A stretch of 24,639 nt of DNA from DATAYF01 sp036272735 (GTDB lineage: Bacteria > Chloroflexota > Ktedonobacteria > Ktedonobacterales > Ktedonobacteraceae). The stretch is taken from the NCBI GenBank assembly GCA_036272735.1, contig DATAYF010000732.1, forward strand, positions 1-24,639. Direction: 5' to 3'. Under the pieces are notes generated by a model that had not been told where the DNA came from, did not search any database, and worked only from the letters and a program-made list of their open reading frames with translations. Position 1 is the stretch's first letter. Every line of letters starts with the position of its first letter. This document shows positions 23,232-24,639 of this stretch, one piece after another. A program made the position numbers and the translations under genes.

Positions 23232-24515
23232 TTACTTTGATGACAACTCGCGCTTGAGATTTTCAATCTCCTTTTCCAGCGCAATCATTTTAAGCTCACG
23301 ACCAACAACCACCTCTTCGAATTTTTCCAGGTCGAGAATTTTCTCCTGCAACTCGGCCTTCGACTCCTGCAAATCGCTCAGTACTTTCTCATACGAACGC
23401 ATATCGCGCAAAATACCAATCGCACCGATTACGCTACTCTCGGTATCGCGCAACGCCGAGGCATTGAGCGTGGTAGGAATGACCTCACCGGAGGCACTAC
23501 GAGGGTTGAGCCGCGCATTCCGCGTCACGCCACGCGCGATAACGTCACCCAGGGCTGCCGTGAACTCACGCGTCTCCTCTGGTGTGATAAAGCGCGATAA
23601 TGACTGCTCCAACACCTCATCAGGACGGAAGCCCAGCAGTTCATACACCGCGTCGTTCGCCAGTGAAATCTTGCCCTCCAGGTCGGAAACGAAGATCGGA
23701 TCGGGGGCGTTCTTGATCAAGCTATCCGCGTACGCTCTGGCCTTGTCCAGCTCACGCATATCGCGCAAAATACCAATCGCGCCGGTCACACGCCCATCGG
23801 GGTCGCGCAACGCCGAAACGTTTAAGATCGTTGGAATAACCTCTTCGGAGGCACTGCGGGGATTGAGTCGCGTATTGCGAATAATGCCGCGTTCGATAAC
23901 TTCGCGCAACGCCGCCGTAAACTCACGCGTCTCTTCCGCCGAGATGAAACGCGACAACGACTGCTCCAACACCTCGTCTGTGCGAAATCCCAACAGTTCA
24001 TACACCGCATCGTTCGCCAGGGTAATTTTGCCTTCCAGGTCGGAGACGAAGACCGGGTCCGGCGCGTTCTTAATCAGGCTGTCGGCATAGGCGCGCGCTT
24101 TGTTCAGTTCACGCATATCGCGCAAAATACCAATGGCACCGATCACTTTACCGTCCGCGTCGCGCAATGCCGAAGCGTTCAAGCTCGTCGGAATAATCTC
24201 GCCCGATGCGCTGCGTGGGTTCAACCACACGTTCCGCGTAGCACCTCGTTCGATGACCTCGCGCAGCGCCACCGTAAACTCACGCGTCTCCTTTGGCGTG
24301 ATGAAGCGCGACAATGACTGCTCCAATACTTCATCCGTACGGAAGCCCAGCAGTTCATACACCGCGTCGTTCGCCAGCAGAATCTTGCCTTCCAGATCGG
24401 AGACGAAGACCGGGTCCGGCGCGTTCTTAATGATCATATCGGCGTCAAGCGAAACGTGCGCCCTGGCACCGTTCATCGATATCTCAGACTCAGAAGGAAC
24501 AAATGGATGCTGCAA
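23232..24515 (-). CDS. Triple-PAS sensor protein without a kinase domain
   Basis: A 427-residue protein with three nearly identical PAS/PAC domains, starting around residues 29, 148 and 267 (period 119 residues, 357 bp), each opening with KNAPDPVFVSDLEGK or its close variant and ending GAIGILRDMR. The end (about 385-427) is a coiled coil with LEKFEEVVVGRELKMIALEK, a linker normally found directly before a histidine kinase core, but the protein stops there. I therefore infer a sensor separated from its kinase, which is encoded 24 bp downstream. The start is the TTG at 24515, because GGAGGT lies five bases upstream; the GTG at 24539 has no site and the ATG at 24452 would leave only 7 residues before PAS1. 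No cofactor residue could be assigned. Confidence 0.8.
   Translation of the reverse strand: MQHPFVPSESEISMNGARAHVSLDADMIIKNAPDPVFVSDLEGKILLANDAVYELLGFRTDEVLEQSLSRFITPKETREFTVALREVIERGATRNVWLNPRSASGEIIPTSLNASALRDADGKVIGAIGILRDMRELNKARAYADSLIKNAPDPVFVSDLEGKITLANDAVYELLGFRTDEVLEQSLSRFISAEETREFTAALREVIERGIIRNTRLNPRSASEEVIPTILNVSALRDPDGRVTGAIGILRDMRELDKARAYADSLIKNAPDPIFVSDLEGKISLANDAVYELLGFRPDEVLEQSLSRFITPEETREFTAALGDVIARGVTRNARLNPRSASGEVIPTTLNASALRDTESSVIGAIGILRDMRSYEKVLSDLQESKAELQEKILDLEKFEEVVVGRELKMIALEKEIENLKRELSSK
23350..24430. repeat. Three tandem 357-bp direct repeats encoding the PAS domains
   Basis: The DNA itself repeats with an exact period of 357 bp: GCGTTCTT occurs at 23707, 24064 and 24421. 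Long stretches between the units are nearly identical, so the expansion is recent or kept uniform by recombination. The unit edges are approximate. Confidence 0.75.
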
Positions 24516-24590
24516 GAGACACCTCCAAATTACCAGCACAGTCCTGTATGGCCCGCACTGCGCCCGTTACACAAAGCTGCAAGTACCCAC

Positions 24591-24620
24591 AGTATAGCAG
24601 AGACGCTTGCATCAAAACAA
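24591..24620 (-). promoter_or_regulatory. Candidate promoter of the signalling operon
   Basis: On the minus strand TTGTTT (24620-24615), an 18-bp spacer and TATACT (24596-24591) lie before the PAS gene. The -10 box matches five of six consensus bases; the -35 box is weak. The predicted leader is about 70 bases to the TTG start. Confidence 0.4.
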
Positions 24621-24639
24621 GTAAATAGGATGAAGCAAG

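Noticed and set aside
1..24639. CRISPR arrays, tRNA and rRNA genes
   Set aside because: No regularly spaced short repeats with unique spacers were seen; the only tandem repeats are coding (PAS, ATPase). No cloverleaf with a GGTTCRA T-arm and no rRNA-like stretch was noticed on reading.

Overview
The window looks like chromosomal DNA from a Ktedonobacteria-like member of the Chloroflexota. This is an inference from gene style: fused MacB-type ATPases, a ribbon-helix-helix protein with a Pro-rich tail, an IS630 transposase start, and GT39-type membrane glycosyltransferase, GtrA and cydABDC genes. No rRNA or marker gene is present to prove it. Nearly every gene lies on the minus strand; only a TetR-family regulator and a truncated SDR start are on plus. 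No tRNA, rRNA or CRISPR array was seen.

Layout. (1) 1-2.2 kb: a dehydrogenase 5' stub ending at a hairpin, then a GT39-like membrane glycosyltransferase (minus). (2) 2.3-6.6 kb: an ABC export operon, read from 6605 down, of two FtsX/MacB-type permeases and one polypeptide holding two complete ATPase domains. (3) 6.8-7.5 kb: a ribbon-helix-helix protein. Its promoter region shares an 8-bp palindrome with the leader of the ABC operon, so it may regulate it. (4) 7.6-9.1 kb: a mobile-element scar with an IS630 transposase start, head-to-head 29-bp inverted repeats, a GtrA gene, a probable IS200/IS605 right-end relic and a perfect 56-bp palindrome. (5) 9.1-11.4 kb: an ABC-2 exporter (ATPase, permease) followed by a previously easy-to-miss 44-aa single-pass membrane protein. 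(6) 11.4-12.0 kb: OsmC-type peroxidase. (7) 12.1-18.1 kb: cydA-cydB-cydD-cydC, with an intrinsic terminator between cydB and cydD. (8) 18.1-18.7 kb: a 587-bp divergent intergenic region with a structured 51-nt repeat, then a TetR regulator. (9) 19.4-20.6 kb: L,D-transpeptidase lipoprotein. (10) 20.8-24.5 kb: a three-gene signalling operon, namely a triple-PAS protein without a kinase domain, a coiled-coil histidine kinase, and a receiver-kinase hybrid.

How the parts relate. The cyd block makes cytochrome bd oxidase and its thiol/heme-related ABC exporter; OsmC next to it handles organic peroxides, so this segment has a respiratory and redox-stress theme. The signalling operon reads like a sensor kinase split over two genes that feeds a receiver-kinase. 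The most unusual non-coding items are the 51-nt three-way-junction element, present once upstream of the ABC-2 operon and once upstream of cydA with a compensated base-pair change, and two very long, nearly loop-less palindromes (arms of 28 bp each) at operon ends.
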